NCBI GenBank assembly: GCA_902825865.1
Contig: CADECX010000005.1
Location: forward strand, 1 to 64,000
Length of the DNA stretch: 64,000 nt
Reading direction: 5' to 3'
From: an uncultured Alphaproteobacteria bacterium
GTDB lineage: Bacteria; Pseudomonadota; Alphaproteobacteria; Micropepsales; Micropepsaceae
Shown: one piece after another, positions 25,408 through 35,606 of the stretch
How the letters are laid out: every line of letters begins with the position of its first letter
Position numbering within the stretch: the first letter of the stretch is position 1
Translations under genes and position numbers: made by a program
The notes under the pieces: model-generated
The model's database searches: none
Seen by the model: the letters and a program-made list of their open reading frames with translations, nothing else
What the model was told of the DNA's origin: nothing

Positions 25408-27177
25408 TTGGTCGAAGGGACGAAGATCATTCGTATACGTCTTGTATTGGCCCTTTCGCTGCTGACCGCCACGGTTGCTTTCGCGCAGACCGAGGCTACG
25501 CCAGCCGCGCCACAAGTCCTCAGTCCCGAGGATGTCGCGCTTTACAAACAGATCATGGCGGCGGAACGCAAAGGCCAGCAGACCCGCGCCAAGATCCTGT
25601 CCGCCAAGCTCAGCGATACATCCCTGCTCGGTTACGCCGAGGCGCTGGGTTTGCTTTCCGCCAAGCGCGTCAGGGTCGCCGCCCTGGTGGATTGGCTGAA
25701 GGACAATCGCGAACTGGCGATCGCCGACCGCGTCTATCGGTTGGCGGTGGCGCATTCCACCCGCAGGGTCCGCCGCAACCGCAAAATCATCAAAGTCGCG
25801 GTGGTGACCAATATTCCGGCGCCGCTCAGCGTGGGAAGCCGCACCGGCGGCTATGAGGATCTGGAACTGCGCGAGCCGATGCCGTCATCCGATGCGGCGC
25901 GCGGCGTGATGCCGAAAATTCTTGCCGCCATCAAGGACGGCCAGCCCGACCAGGCCTTGTCCCTGATGCAGCAGGTCGCCTCCAATTGCCCGCCGGCCGA
26001 TCAGGCGGTGCTGGCGCATCGCATCGCCGCCTCCTATCGCGCCGAAGGCCGCGACACGGATGCGTATAAATTGGCGACTTCCGTATCGGACCCCAGCGTG
26101 CCGCAACTGATGTGGGATGCGGGCTTTGCCGCCTACCGGCTGGGCGATTGGGCCAAAGCCATTCTCTGGCTGGAAAAATTATCGGAAACCGTTTCGGCGC
26201 AAAACAATCTCAGGGCCCAGGGCGCTTTCTGGGCGGCGCGCGCCCATATGCAATCGGGCGATGCGCTGAAGGTCGTCACGCTTCTGAACTTCGCCGCTGA
26301 AAAGCAGCCGAGTTTCTACGGCCAGATTTCGGAGCGCATGCTGGGTATCGACACCCAGACCGGTTTCGCCGACGCCATCCTCAACCAGGGCGACCTGCGC
26401 GAGTTGATGGCGGTGGCTTCGGCGCGGCGCGCCGTGGCGCTGTGGCAGATCGGCGAAAGCGAATTTTCCGGTCCCGAACTCAACCGCGCCTTTGTCAAAA
26501 ATCCGGAGCGGCTGGACCCCGCCATGGCGGCCCTGGCGCGCGAGATCGGCGTGCCCAATATCGAGCTCCGCGCCAGCGAGGCCAGCGCGGCGCGCGGCAC
26601 GATGCTGACCGGACTGTTTCCTGTGCCGCCCTACACACCCGATGGCGGCTACCGCATCGACAGTTCGCTGGTTCTGTCGTTCGCGCGGATCGAAAGCCGC
26701 TTTCAGACCCAGGCCACCTCGACGGGTGCCGCGGCGCCGGTCGTGCAGGTGAGGCCCGCCACCGCCAAAAACCTTGGCGCAAAAGCCCCCGACACGCTCT
26801 ATCAGCCGGGCGCGGCGCTGGCGGTCGGCCAGCTTTATATCGAACAGCTGCTGAACAGCCTGGACGGCAATCTGCTGGAACTGGGCGGTTCCTATAATGC
26901 CGGACCCGGCGCGGTGAGCCGCTGGCGCACCACCAAGGCAGGCGGCAAGGCGGGCGCCGACGATGCCTTGCTGTTTGTGGAAAGCATTCCGGTGGCGGAG
27001 ACGCGGTCTTATGTCAAACGCCTGATGCTTTATCACTGGCTGTATCGCCGCCGCTTCGGCCAGGACGCCAAGAGCCTGGACCAGACCGCCAGCGGCCAAT
27101 GGCCGGTCTATCATCCCGGCGAGTCGACAGCGGCGACGCCCAATCCGTATGGGCTCAGGTTGAGCGCGCAGAAGTAA
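25408..27177 (+). CDS. Lytic transglycosylase-like periplasmic protein
   Basis: About 589 residues. A hydrophobic N-terminal export signal (LVLALSLLTATVAFAQ) is followed by a long alpha-superhelical region (about 40-410) and a C-terminal SLT-like domain (about 415-560). The catalytic glutamate position is FARIESRFQ, and SYNAGPGAVSRWR and ETRSYVKRLMLYHWLYR match the later SLT motifs. The usual GLMQ stretch is replaced by AAAPVVQVRPATAK, so the active site is atypical and activity is uncertain. The TTG at 25408 starts six bases after the preceding stop; no ATG fits better. Confidence 0.82.
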   Translation: MVEGTKIIRIRLVLALSLLTATVAFAQTEATPAAPQVLSPEDVALYKQIMAAERKGQQTRAKILSAKLSDTSLLGYAEALGLLSAKRVRVAALVDWLKDNRELAIADRVYRLAVAHSTRRVRRNRKIIKVAVVTNIPAPLSVGSRTGGYEDLELREPMPSSDAARGVMPKILAAIKDGQPDQALSLMQQVASNCPPADQAVLAHRIAASYRAEGRDTDAYKLATSVSDPSVPQLMWDAGFAAYRLGDWAKAILWLEKLSETVSAQNNLRAQGAFWAARAHMQSGDALKVVTLLNFAAEKQPSFYGQISERMLGIDTQTGFADAILNQGDLRELMAVASARRAVALWQIGESEFSGPELNRAFVKNPERLDPAMAALAREIGVPNIELRASEASAARGTMLTGLFPVPPYTPDGGYRIDSSLVLSFARIESRFQTQATSTGAAAPVVQVRPATAKNLGAKAPDTLYQPGAALAVGQLYIEQLLNSLDGNLLELGGSYNAGPGAVSRWRTTKAGGKAGADDALLFVESIPVAETRSYVKRLMLYHWLYRRRFGQDAKSLDQTASGQWPVYHPGESTAATPNPYGLRLSAQK

Positions 27178-27183
27178 CCACAC

Positions 27184-27289
27184 TGTCATGGCCCACCGGA
27201 GTGTGGGCCATCCAGGTGGGGTTGCGATTGTCCTGAAAGAAAAACGCCAGCGTCATCTGGGTGGCCCGCATTCGCGGGCCATGACAATG
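27184..27289. repeat. Paired REP/BIME-like element, copy 2
   Basis: Unit c (27184-27219) begins TGTCATGGCCCAC and ends GGGCCATCCAGGTGG. Unit d (27254-27289) is an inverted copy, CTGGGTGGCCCGC ... GCGGGCCATGACAATG. The layout and spacing match copy 1 at 15013-15144. It sits between the convergent transglycosylase and glycosyltransferase genes. Confidence 0.75.
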
Positions 27290-27295
27290 ATGCGG

Positions 27296-27955
27296 CTAAA
27301 GCCGCGCCACCACCCGCGACGGAACGCGCAAGGCGTGCAGCAGGATCAGCGCCGCGCCGCGCAACGCACCCTTGGACGGGCGCGCCACATTGACGGCGCG
27401 GGCGCGCAGACTGACCAAGCGGCGGCGGCCGATGCGGCGCACCAGATCGGCATCTTCCATATCGGCCAAGGCGCGATAGCCGCCGATCTTCTGATAAAGC
27501 CGTTTGGGGATCAGCAAACCCTGATCGCCGTAAGGCAGCGCGAACATCGAGGTGCGCAGAGCGGCCAAGGCTTCGGCGCGGCGGGCGTCGCCGCCGAAAT
27601 CCTCCAGCGCGAAGCGGAAGGCGGCGGCGCGCGGCTGTTCCATCACCGATTGATCGATGAAGGATTCCGCTTCCACTTCCCAGCCCGGCTCCAGCGCGGT
27701 TTCGGGATGCAGGAACAGCAGCCAGTCGCTGCGCGCGGTGGCGGCGCCTTCGATCAATTGCTGGCCGCGCCCCTTGCGGGCATGGACGATATGGGCGCCG
27801 GCGCCATCGGCCATGGCCAAGGTGCTGTCGGTCGAACCGGCATCGCTGACAATCACCTCGCGCACCACCCCGCGCACCGCCGCCGGGATCAGGCTGTCGA
27901 AACAGCGCGGCAACAGGCGCTCGGCATTGACGGTGGGGATGACGACGGAGATCAT
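27296..27955 (-). CDS. Family 2 glycosyltransferase
   Basis: A 219-residue GT-A type glycosyltransferase. It starts MISVVIPTVNAERLLPRCFD, with VIVSDAGSTDSTLAMA for nucleotide-sugar binding and WLLFLHPETALEPGW in place of the usual D-x-D. The C-terminal part (LADMEDADLVRRIGRRRLV) matches the TIGR04283-like branch. No membrane segment and no sugar gene neighbours are seen, so donor and acceptor are unknown. The ATG at 27953-27955 is preferred over one six codons earlier. Confidence 0.85.
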   Translation of the reverse strand: MISVVIPTVNAERLLPRCFDSLIPAAVRGVVREVIVSDAGSTDSTLAMADGAGAHIVHARKGRGQQLIEGAATARSDWLLFLHPETALEPGWEVEAESFIDQSVMEQPRAAAFRFALEDFGGDARRAEALAALRTSMFALPYGDQGLLIPKRLYQKIGGYRALADMEDADLVRRIGRRRLVSLRARAVNVARPSKGALRGAALILLHALRVPSRVVARL

Positions 27956-28127
27956 GACAGCATCATGACGCAAGCCGGGCTGCGGGCCAAAGAATTTCCG
28001 GTCGCAGCCTTAAGCCGGTACCGGACCGATTAAGCACCTGTAATTTTTGGCGGTTTTCCTGCCTATTTCCGAGGCACAACAATACTGGCGTGTGCTTCAG
28101 TCGCGCAGCCAGTCGAAAGAAAAATTG

Positions 28128-28325
28128 ATGGCCTTTGCTTTCAATGCGCTGGGTTGGGCGGTATGTGCCCTGATCGGATTAGGCGCGGCGCTAGCCGCAC
28201 TCAAGTATTTGAAACTGAGCCCAGTATGGGCGCTGGTGATCGGTATGGCCGTATTTACCTTGCTACAGTTTCCGATCCCGACCCATGCGGTGAAGCTGGA
28301 CATCCCCGCCTCAAAGACAAATTAG
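28128..28325 (+). CDS. Small two-helix membrane protein
   Basis: Encodes 65 residues with two hydrophobic segments (about 4-22 and 28-48; ALGWAVCALIGLGAALAALKY and PVWALVIGMAVFTLLQF) and a short polar tail. The ATG at 28128 follows a purine-rich GAAAGAAAAATTG leader. A longer in-frame reading from 28047 lacks support. It matches no family I can name. It marks the start of a less GC-rich stretch up to about 29.2 kb. Confidence 0.6.
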   Translation: MAFAFNALGWAVCALIGLGAALAALKYLKLSPVWALVIGMAVFTLLQFPIPTHAVKLDIPASKTN

Positions 28326-28363
28326 GGCACTCTGCTTCAGCGCAATTGTGCCAGCCGCAAGCG

Positions 28364-29125
28364 TCAAGCATCGAAATTGGCCGTCTGAATTAGGGCTTGA
28401 AGATTTGTTTGTGCCGCTTGCAATCTAATCAGCCTGTCATTGTGGAAGGTGCTGACTGCTCGGTTAAAACCGAAGGCTGCAAGCGTAGGCTCAACATACA
28501 TAAAGCGCACAGCGGCGGCGGGGCTCATGTTTGTCCTAAGCCAAGTCTCAGTTTGAATAACCCAGTTATCCACTTCCGTGGCATAGGCTGCTATTGGCTG
28601 ACCGGGTGTGCCGGGAACGAAATGCCGAGTGAATAGTTCGTTGGCTTGCACGTAAAAGCCGTGCAGCGCCGCCTTATGGCGCGACCCAGTTGATTGCGGC
28701 CCAATGACTATGCTGCCGCCAGAGCCATGAGCGCCGCCGTCGCCCGCGCGAAGGTTTACTGACCCGCCACGGCCACCGTGGACGCCATCGCCGCCCTTGA
28801 TAATTGTCTGGCTTCTCAGAGGAGAGATTGGTGGTGCGACGGGCGGACTCGCCGGTTCCTCGACAAACATACTCACAATCAACCTGAGCACGACTACTGC
28901 CACCAAGGCCGCAGAGGTTCCCGCCAACGCGATCACGGGCCATGCCCATATCGGAGCGCCGTACATCACCGCTGTGGCCCCTGAAGCTCCAAGCGCCGTA
29001 CCGGCAACAAGCTTGACCCAAATGGTCGGTCCAACGAGCCATCTGAAAATATCTGTCGCGACGCCCGCCCGGACGTAGATGTCCAATCCCCAGACAGTAC
29101 CGCTCCAGAACTTTCGCGTAGCCAT
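28364..29125 (-). CDS. Hypothetical membrane protein with glycine-rich repeat linker
   Basis: 253 residues in three parts: two hydrophobic segments (about 37-57 and 62-88), a glycine-rich stretch (about 108-143) with repeating GGDG, GGRGG, RAGDGG, GSGG units alternating with beta-branched residues, and a helical C-terminal domain (about 148-253). Glycine-rich segments of this kind (GGxGxxGGxxxxxAGDGG) are found in otherwise unrelated hypothetical proteins of many bacteria. Lower GC than the neighbours suggests transfer. No function can be assigned. Confidence 0.7.
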   Translation of the reverse strand: MATRKFWSGTVWGLDIYVRAGVATDIFRWLVGPTIWVKLVAGTALGASGATAVMYGAPIWAWPVIALAGTSAALVAVVVLRLIVSMFVEEPASPPVAPPISPLRSQTIIKGGDGVHGGRGGSVNLRAGDGGAHGSGGSIVIGPQSTGSRHKAALHGFYVQANELFTRHFVPGTPGQPIAAYATEVDNWVIQTETWLRTNMSPAAAVRFMYVEPTLAAFGFNRAVSTFHNDRLIRLQAAQTNLQALIQTANFDA

Positions 29126-29191
29126 GCCTCAGCCCTTTCCCCTAGGACTCGAGTCTCTGCCAAGTCCGGGATAATCGCCCAACGCAATTTT

Positions 29192-29206
29192 GTACTTGAT
29201 TTGTTC
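29192..29206 (+). promoter_or_regulatory. Candidate LexA (SOS) box upstream of the radical SAM gene
   Basis: GTAC-N7-GTTC, one mismatch from the alphaproteobacterial LexA consensus GTTC-N7-GTTC. It is 24 bases before the start codon and overlaps an AT-rich promoter-like region with TATAC at 29215-29219. SOS control of the downstream gene is inferred. Confidence 0.4.
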
Positions 29207-29230
29207 TTATTTGGGTATACAGTCCCAAAT

Positions 29231-30334
29231 ATGACCGTCGTCCTGAATACCACCATCCGGCCTGAGGTCCTGCGCGGGCGGGGGGCGGTCTCCAATGCCG
29301 TGGGGCGCTATGAGAAGCAGACCCGGGTCCTTCTCGATGATGGTTGGGACGATGGCTGGCGGGCCGATGACGATGCCCCGCCCCCACTCAAGACCGAAGT
29401 CATTCACGACGCCAGCCGCAGCATCATCACGACCAACAAGTCGCCCGACATCAGCTTCGACCAGTCGATCAATCCCTATCGCGGCTGTGAGCATGGCTGC
29501 ATCTATTGCTTCGCCCGCCCCACCCACGCCTATCTCGGCATGTCGCCGGGGGTGGATTTCGAAAGCCGCCTGTTCGCCAAGCCCAATGCCGCCGCGCTGC
29601 TGGCCAAGGAATTGAGCGCGCCCGGCTATGTCCCCAAGGTGATCGCCATGGGCACCAACACCGATCCCTATCAGCCGTTGGAAAAGAAGATGCGCATCAC
29701 CCGCTCCATCCTGGAAGTGCTGCGCGAATTCCGTCATCCCGTCGCCATCGTCACCAAATCGCCGCTGATCCTGCGCGACCTGGATATCCTGTCGGAGATG
29801 GCGTCGATGGGCCTGGCCAAGGCGGCGCTGTCGATCACCACCCTGGACCGCAAATTGGCGCGCGCCATGGAGCCGCGCGCCGGAACACCGGCGCGGCGGT
29901 TGCAGGCCATTCAGGGCTTGAGCGATGCCGGCGTGCCCGCCGGCGTGATGTTCGCCCCCGCCATTCCGGCGCTCAACGATTCCGAGATGGAAGCGGTGCT
30001 CAGCGCCGCCGCCGGTTATGGCGCCCGCAGCGCCGGCTATGTGCTGCTGCGCCTGCCTCTGGAGATAAAGGACCTGTTCCGCGAATGGCTGGAGGTCAAT
30101 CAGCCCGGCCGCGCCAAGCATGTGATGGCGCTGGTGCGCTCCATGCGCGGCGGCAAGGATTACGACGCCAACTGGAACACACGCATGAAGGGAACCGGCG
30201 CCTATGCCGAAGTGATGGCGCGGCGTTTCCACATGGCGGTGAAGCGGCTGGGGCTGAATTTGCTCTCCCAGCCCCTGGCCGTCCACAAGTTCAAGCGCCC
30301 TGCCCGGCTTGGAGATCAGCTCGCTCTTTTTTAA
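29231..30334 (+). CDS. PA0069-family radical SAM protein (SplB-related)
   Basis: A 367-residue radical SAM protein of the SplB-like PA0069 group. The 4Fe-4S site is C-x3-C-x2-C in NPYRGCEHGCIYCFARPTHAY. IAMGTNTDPYQPLEKKMRITR and AIVTKSPLILRDLDIL follow, and the C-terminal domain has LRLPLEIKDLFREWL and NTRMKGTGAYAE. The biochemical role is not known; the relation to spore photoproduct lyase suggests nucleic-acid repair or modification. The ATG at 29231 is used. A hairpin straddles its stop codon and leads into rnhB. Confidence 0.9.
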   Translation: MTVVLNTTIRPEVLRGRGAVSNAVGRYEKQTRVLLDDGWDDGWRADDDAPPPLKTEVIHDASRSIITTNKSPDISFDQSINPYRGCEHGCIYCFARPTHAYLGMSPGVDFESRLFAKPNAAALLAKELSAPGYVPKVIAMGTNTDPYQPLEKKMRITRSILEVLREFRHPVAIVTKSPLILRDLDILSEMASMGLAKAALSITTLDRKLARAMEPRAGTPARRLQAIQGLSDAGVPAGVMFAPAIPALNDSEMEAVLSAAAGYGARSAGYVLLRLPLEIKDLFREWLEVNQPGRAKHVMALVRSMRGGKDYDANWNTRMKGTGAYAEVMARRFHMAVKRLGLNLLSQPLAVHKFKRPARLGDQLALF

Positions 30335-30341
30335 AAGAGCG
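30322..30341. promoter_or_regulatory. Hairpin between the radical SAM gene and rnhB
   Basis: CGCTCTTTT (30322-30330) pairs perfectly with AAAAGAGCG (30333-30341) across TT. It covers the upstream gene's stop codon and ends one base before the rnhB ATG. It would hide the rnhB ribosome-binding region when folded and could act as a weak bidirectional terminator. Confidence 0.5.
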
Positions 30342-30342
30342 T

Positions 30343-30999
30343 ATGCCGCATTACATCTATGAGTCGCGCCTGCTGAAGACCGTGATTGGGTCAGAACCCT
30401 TTTTCGTCTGCGGCGTGGACGAAGCCGGGCGCGGTCCCCTGGCGGGGCCGGTGGTTGCGGCGGCGGTGATCCTGGACAGAGCCCGCATCCCCAAGGGGCT
30501 GAATGATTCCAAACAACTCGACGAGGACCGCCGCGAGGAACTCTTCCCGCTGATCATGACCATGGCAGTGGCGGTGGGGGTGGGCGAAGCCACGGTGGGA
30601 GAGATCGACCTGGTCAATATCCGCCAGGCCACCCATCTGGCCATGGCGCGCGCGGTGCGCGCTTTGCCCGTGGCCGCCCATCATGCCCTGGTCGACGGCA
30701 ATGACGCGCCCGCGCTGCCGTGCAAATGCGACACGCTGGTGAAGGGCGACGGGCGCAGCGTCTCCATTGCCGCCGCCTCCATCATTGCCAAGGTGACGCG
30801 CGACCGGCTGATGCTGCGGCTTCATGATGAACATCCCGGCTACAATTGGCGCAGCAACAAGGGTTACGGCACGCCCGATCACTATTCCGGGCTGAAGGCC
30901 CACGGCGTCACCGTGCATCACCGCCGCAGCTTCGCGCCCATCAGGGAACTTCTGCTCGGCCATGCATCTGCCGGTGTGATCGTCAGTCTCGAGGATTAA
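30343..30999 (+). CDS. rnhB: Ribonuclease HII
   Basis: RNase HII cuts RNA in RNA-DNA hybrids and removes single ribonucleotides from DNA. The 218-residue protein has the catalytic FFVCGVDEAGRGPLAGPVVAAAV (Asp-Glu pair), LNDSKQLDEDRREEL, HHALVDGN (third Asp) and SIAAASIIAKVTRDRLM (fourth Asp). The ATG at 30343 gives the usual short N-terminus. It is nine bases after the radical SAM gene on the same strand. Confidence 0.95.
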   Translation: MPHYIYESRLLKTVIGSEPFFVCGVDEAGRGPLAGPVVAAAVILDRARIPKGLNDSKQLDEDRREELFPLIMTMAVAVGVGEATVGEIDLVNIRQATHLAMARAVRALPVAAHHALVDGNDAPALPCKCDTLVKGDGRSVSIAAASIIAKVTRDRLMLRLHDEHPGYNWRSNKGYGTPDHYSGLKAHGVTVHHRRSFAPIRELLLGHASAGVIVSLED

Positions 31000-31131
31000 T
31001 CTCGTCGGCGAATCGTTCCGTGCCCTGCAGGATTTTTTTGCACGCACAAGGTGCAGAGCGGAACTTTCACTCGCCAAAATTATTCATCGCAGCCACAAAT
31101 TTGGCTAACTGGCTCACTACCAAAGCTGTCG

Positions 31132-31362
31132 ATGTCAGCTTGCAGCTCTCCGATCCGTTCGCGCAGCAAATGCCCCAAATGCGGCAGCCCGCTTTACTAC
31201 ACCCGCGCCGCCATGACCTTCCTGACCGGAAAATTGAAGCGCAAATGCCTGGCGGCTCATTGCAACTTCGCCGATGCCGGTCATTTCAAGATCGCCGAAC
31301 GCGGCTTTTCCGGAACACTCGGCGTGTCCGAAGGGATGCCGCAAGATAACCTGCCTCACTAG
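31132..31362 (+). CDS. Small zinc-ribbon protein
   Basis: A candidate of 76 residues. Four cysteines are spaced C-x2-C-x21-C-x4-C (KCPKCGSPLYYTR ... RKCLAAHC), resembling the Ogr/Delta-type zinc finger, which regulates transcription in some phages. No good SD precedes the ATG, and an upstream start at 31051 is possible. The AT-rich leader and cysteine pattern favour a real gene; the family assignment is weak. Confidence 0.5.
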   Translation: MSACSSPIRSRSKCPKCGSPLYYTRAAMTFLTGKLKRKCLAAHCNFADAGHFKIAERGFSGTLGVSEGMPQDNLPH

Positions 31363-31366
31363 CCCG

Positions 31367-32002
31367 TTAGAACGGACTGCAGGATAGAACGCGACCCTCC
31401 GCATCAAAGCGGGCGACATTCTTGCTGGCGCAAGTCATCACCTTGCCGGACGTATCGGTCAGCGTGATGCCTTGGGCGCCGTAATCGTCCAGCACGCAGG
31501 ATTCGATGCGGCCGTTGCCGTAAAACTGGGCCAGGCTGCCGCCGGCGCATTTGACCACCGAACTGGCGCGCTGCATGCGCGACTGCGGCACACCGGGGCC
31601 GAGCAGGCTGAAACTCTGGCCATAACCCTGGCTGGCGGCGGCAAGCGTGCAGCTTCTATTCTCGCCCCGCACCTGCCCATTGCCGCAATGCGCCTCGCGC
31701 GTCGCGGGATCGGCATTGGCGGGATCATTGCCCTCGCCGCCACCGCTTTGGACCGCGATGGAGGCGTTGCTGGGAACATATGCGGGGCTATAGGCCTCGC
31801 CGCCCAGGCATGTGGTGCGCGCTTTCACGCAACGGTCGTAAACCGGTTTCCAGTTTTTTCCCTCGACCGACGCCATGCATCTTTCCCACGACGCCTGGCA
31901 AACAGACTGGCGGGAGTCTTGGGCGTCAGCGCTCAGGGCGAGAAAGGCGGGGCCGCAAAGGGCGAAAGCCGCGAACCGAATGTGATGGAACAACCCCTTC
32001 AT
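31367..32002 (-). CDS. Secreted cysteine-rich hypothetical protein
   Basis: 211 residues with a signal peptide (FAAFALCGPAFLALSADA, cleaved near residue 27). The mature part has about nine cysteines (CQASWERCMA, DRCVKARTTC, AHCGNGQVRGENRSCTLA, VVKCAGG, ESCVLD, MTCASK, LSCSPF) that could form disulfides. No family recognised. It is convergent with the zinc-ribbon gene. Confidence 0.7.
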   Translation of the reverse strand: MKGLFHHIRFAAFALCGPAFLALSADAQDSRQSVCQASWERCMASVEGKNWKPVYDRCVKARTTCLGGEAYSPAYVPSNASIAVQSGGGEGNDPANADPATREAHCGNGQVRGENRSCTLAAASQGYGQSFSLLGPGVPQSRMQRASSVVKCAGGSLAQFYGNGRIESCVLDDYGAQGITLTDTSGKVMTCASKNVARFDAEGRVLSCSPF

Positions 32003-32026
32003 CCAGCCCCCCGGCGGGAATTCAGA

Positions 32027-32221
32027 CTATCGGATGCAAACCGGCTCGGTGATGAGCATGACACCGAAGGCGCCATGCGAACCCACCAGCGAAATCGCGC
32101 TGGTCTTGGGCACAGAACAAATCTCCGCGCGCAATGGATGCGGGACATTGAGGGACGACGCTGGCGCGCTGCCCATCAAGATCGCCATGGCAATAGTCGC
32201 AATGATTGTCGTTGTGCGCAT
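32027..32221 (-). CDS. Small secreted protein
   Basis: 64 residues with a clear signal peptide (TTTIIATIAMAILMGSAPASS) and a short mature part holding two cysteines. GGACAGGACA precedes the ATG. It overlaps no other gene and runs parallel to the neighbouring secreted cysteine-rich protein, so the two may be related in function. The mature part is too short for a family call. Confidence 0.45.
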   Translation of the reverse strand: MRTTTIIATIAMAILMGSAPASSLNVPHPLRAEICSVPKTSAISLVGSHGAFGVMLITEPVCIR

Positions 32222-32409
32222 TGTCCTGTCCGGACGGAAGGAACTTTCGGGCCACCACTTACTCCCCTAATGGTGAATAGATGGTTAGCGGCGCAGTAGA
32301 TGACAGGCCAAGGCACTGTTCCGCCTTTGCTTTTCATTTTAATGACAATGGCGGGGAACAGCACCGGGTTGCGGCGAGCGCCGGCGCACGCTCAAAAGTT
32401 GTTCGCGCC

Positions 32410-32550
32410 TTAGAAAAACAGCCAGACGGCGGCGCCGACACAAGCCCAGAATATCAGGGCCGCGGACACGACAATCACGATGGCGGAGTCGACGCCATAC
32501 ACGGTGCTCGATCGTGCGGCCTGGGGAACTCTGTTGGAATAATCCGACAT
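32410..32550 (-). CDS. 46-residue single-pass membrane protein
   Basis: The ATG at 32548-32550 has AAGGATG about seven bases upstream. It encodes a polar N-terminus (MSDYSNRVPQAARSSTVYG) and then one hydrophobic helix (about residues 24-46) ending VWLFF. It is divergent from ccrM, and a perfect CtrA half-site sequence TTAACCAT lies 34 bases upstream. It matches no known family, but the SD, topology and lack of overlap support a gene. Confidence 0.55.
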   Translation of the reverse strand: MSDYSNRVPQAARSSTVYGVDSAIVIVVSAALIFWACVGAAVWLFF

Positions 32551-32583
32551 GCAAATCATCCTTCCACGGACAATCCTGTACAA

Positions 32584-32591
32584 TTAACCAT
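32584..32591. promoter_or_regulatory. CtrA half-site-like TTAACCAT
   Basis: Perfect match to the 8-base CtrA half-site described in Caulobacter. It lies 34 bases before the divergent small membrane protein ATG and about 300 bases before ccrM, so it more likely serves the former. Function is inferred from sequence alone. Confidence 0.35.
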
Positions 32592-32758
32592 ATTTTCCGG
32601 CAGTTTTAAAGATTCATGACATTTGCGTTGCAGCAAAAGTTGCTGCGGCCGCCCGATGGGCGCTGGCACAAGCGGGGCGACTCGCCGGCCCGGGCCGGTG
32701 CGGGCAATTGATCCGGGGACGGATGAACTGTGGACAAAACAGAAATTGCCTCCGTCCA

Positions 32759-35050
<2,292 letters not shown>

Positions 35051-35060
35051 ACTTGCGACC

Positions 35061-35555
35061 ATGGCCCGAACCCCCAAAGCCGCACAAGAGACGCCTGTCG
35101 TCCGGCATAACCGCGCCACGGTGATCGGAGCCGATGCCAATACCGCGGCGGCGGCAGCCTTTGTCCGCGCCGGGTTCAGCGATCCCACCCTGGTGCTGCG
35201 TTGGAACGAGATTGCCGGGCCGGAAGTGGCGCGGCTGGCCCAGCCCTTGAAATTCTCGGAAGGGCCTCAAAAAAATGGGGGCGGCGGCACCCTAACCTTG
35301 CGCGCCGCGCCGGGCGCCGCACTGTTTCTGGCCCATGAAAAACGCGAGCTGTGCGAGCGCATCAATGCCTATCTCGGCCGCGCCGCCGTCGCGCAATTGA
35401 AATTCAGCCAGGGCGCCCTGCCGGTGCGCCCGCCCCCGCCCAAACCGCAAAAAGCCGCCGGTCCGCTGCCGGTGGGCGATCCCAGCCGCCGCTATCAGGG
35501 GCCGGACGGCCTCGCCAAGGCGTTGCAGGCGCTGGCGCGAAGGCGAGAGAAGTAG
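35061..35555 (+). CDS. DciA-like protein (DUF721)
   Basis: A 164-residue DUF721 protein. The core reads FSDPTLVLRWNEIAGPEVARLAQPLKF and then LTLRAAPGAALFLAHEKRELCERINAYLG, the pattern of the DciA domain that helps load the replicative helicase in bacteria lacking DnaC. A proline-rich tail follows. It starts 10 bases from divergent mutY and is followed by the DsbA-like cluster and smc, a gene order common in alphaproteobacteria. Confidence 0.85.
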   Translation: MARTPKAAQETPVVRHNRATVIGADANTAAAAAFVRAGFSDPTLVLRWNEIAGPEVARLAQPLKFSEGPQKNGGGGTLTLRAAPGAALFLAHEKRELCERINAYLGRAAVAQLKFSQGALPVRPPPPKPQKAAGPLPVGDPSRRYQGPDGLAKALQALARRREK

Positions 35556-35606
35556 CGACCAGCAGAAAAATCTGCGAGAAACGCGCAACAGAATTTGGGA
35601 GGCGCC

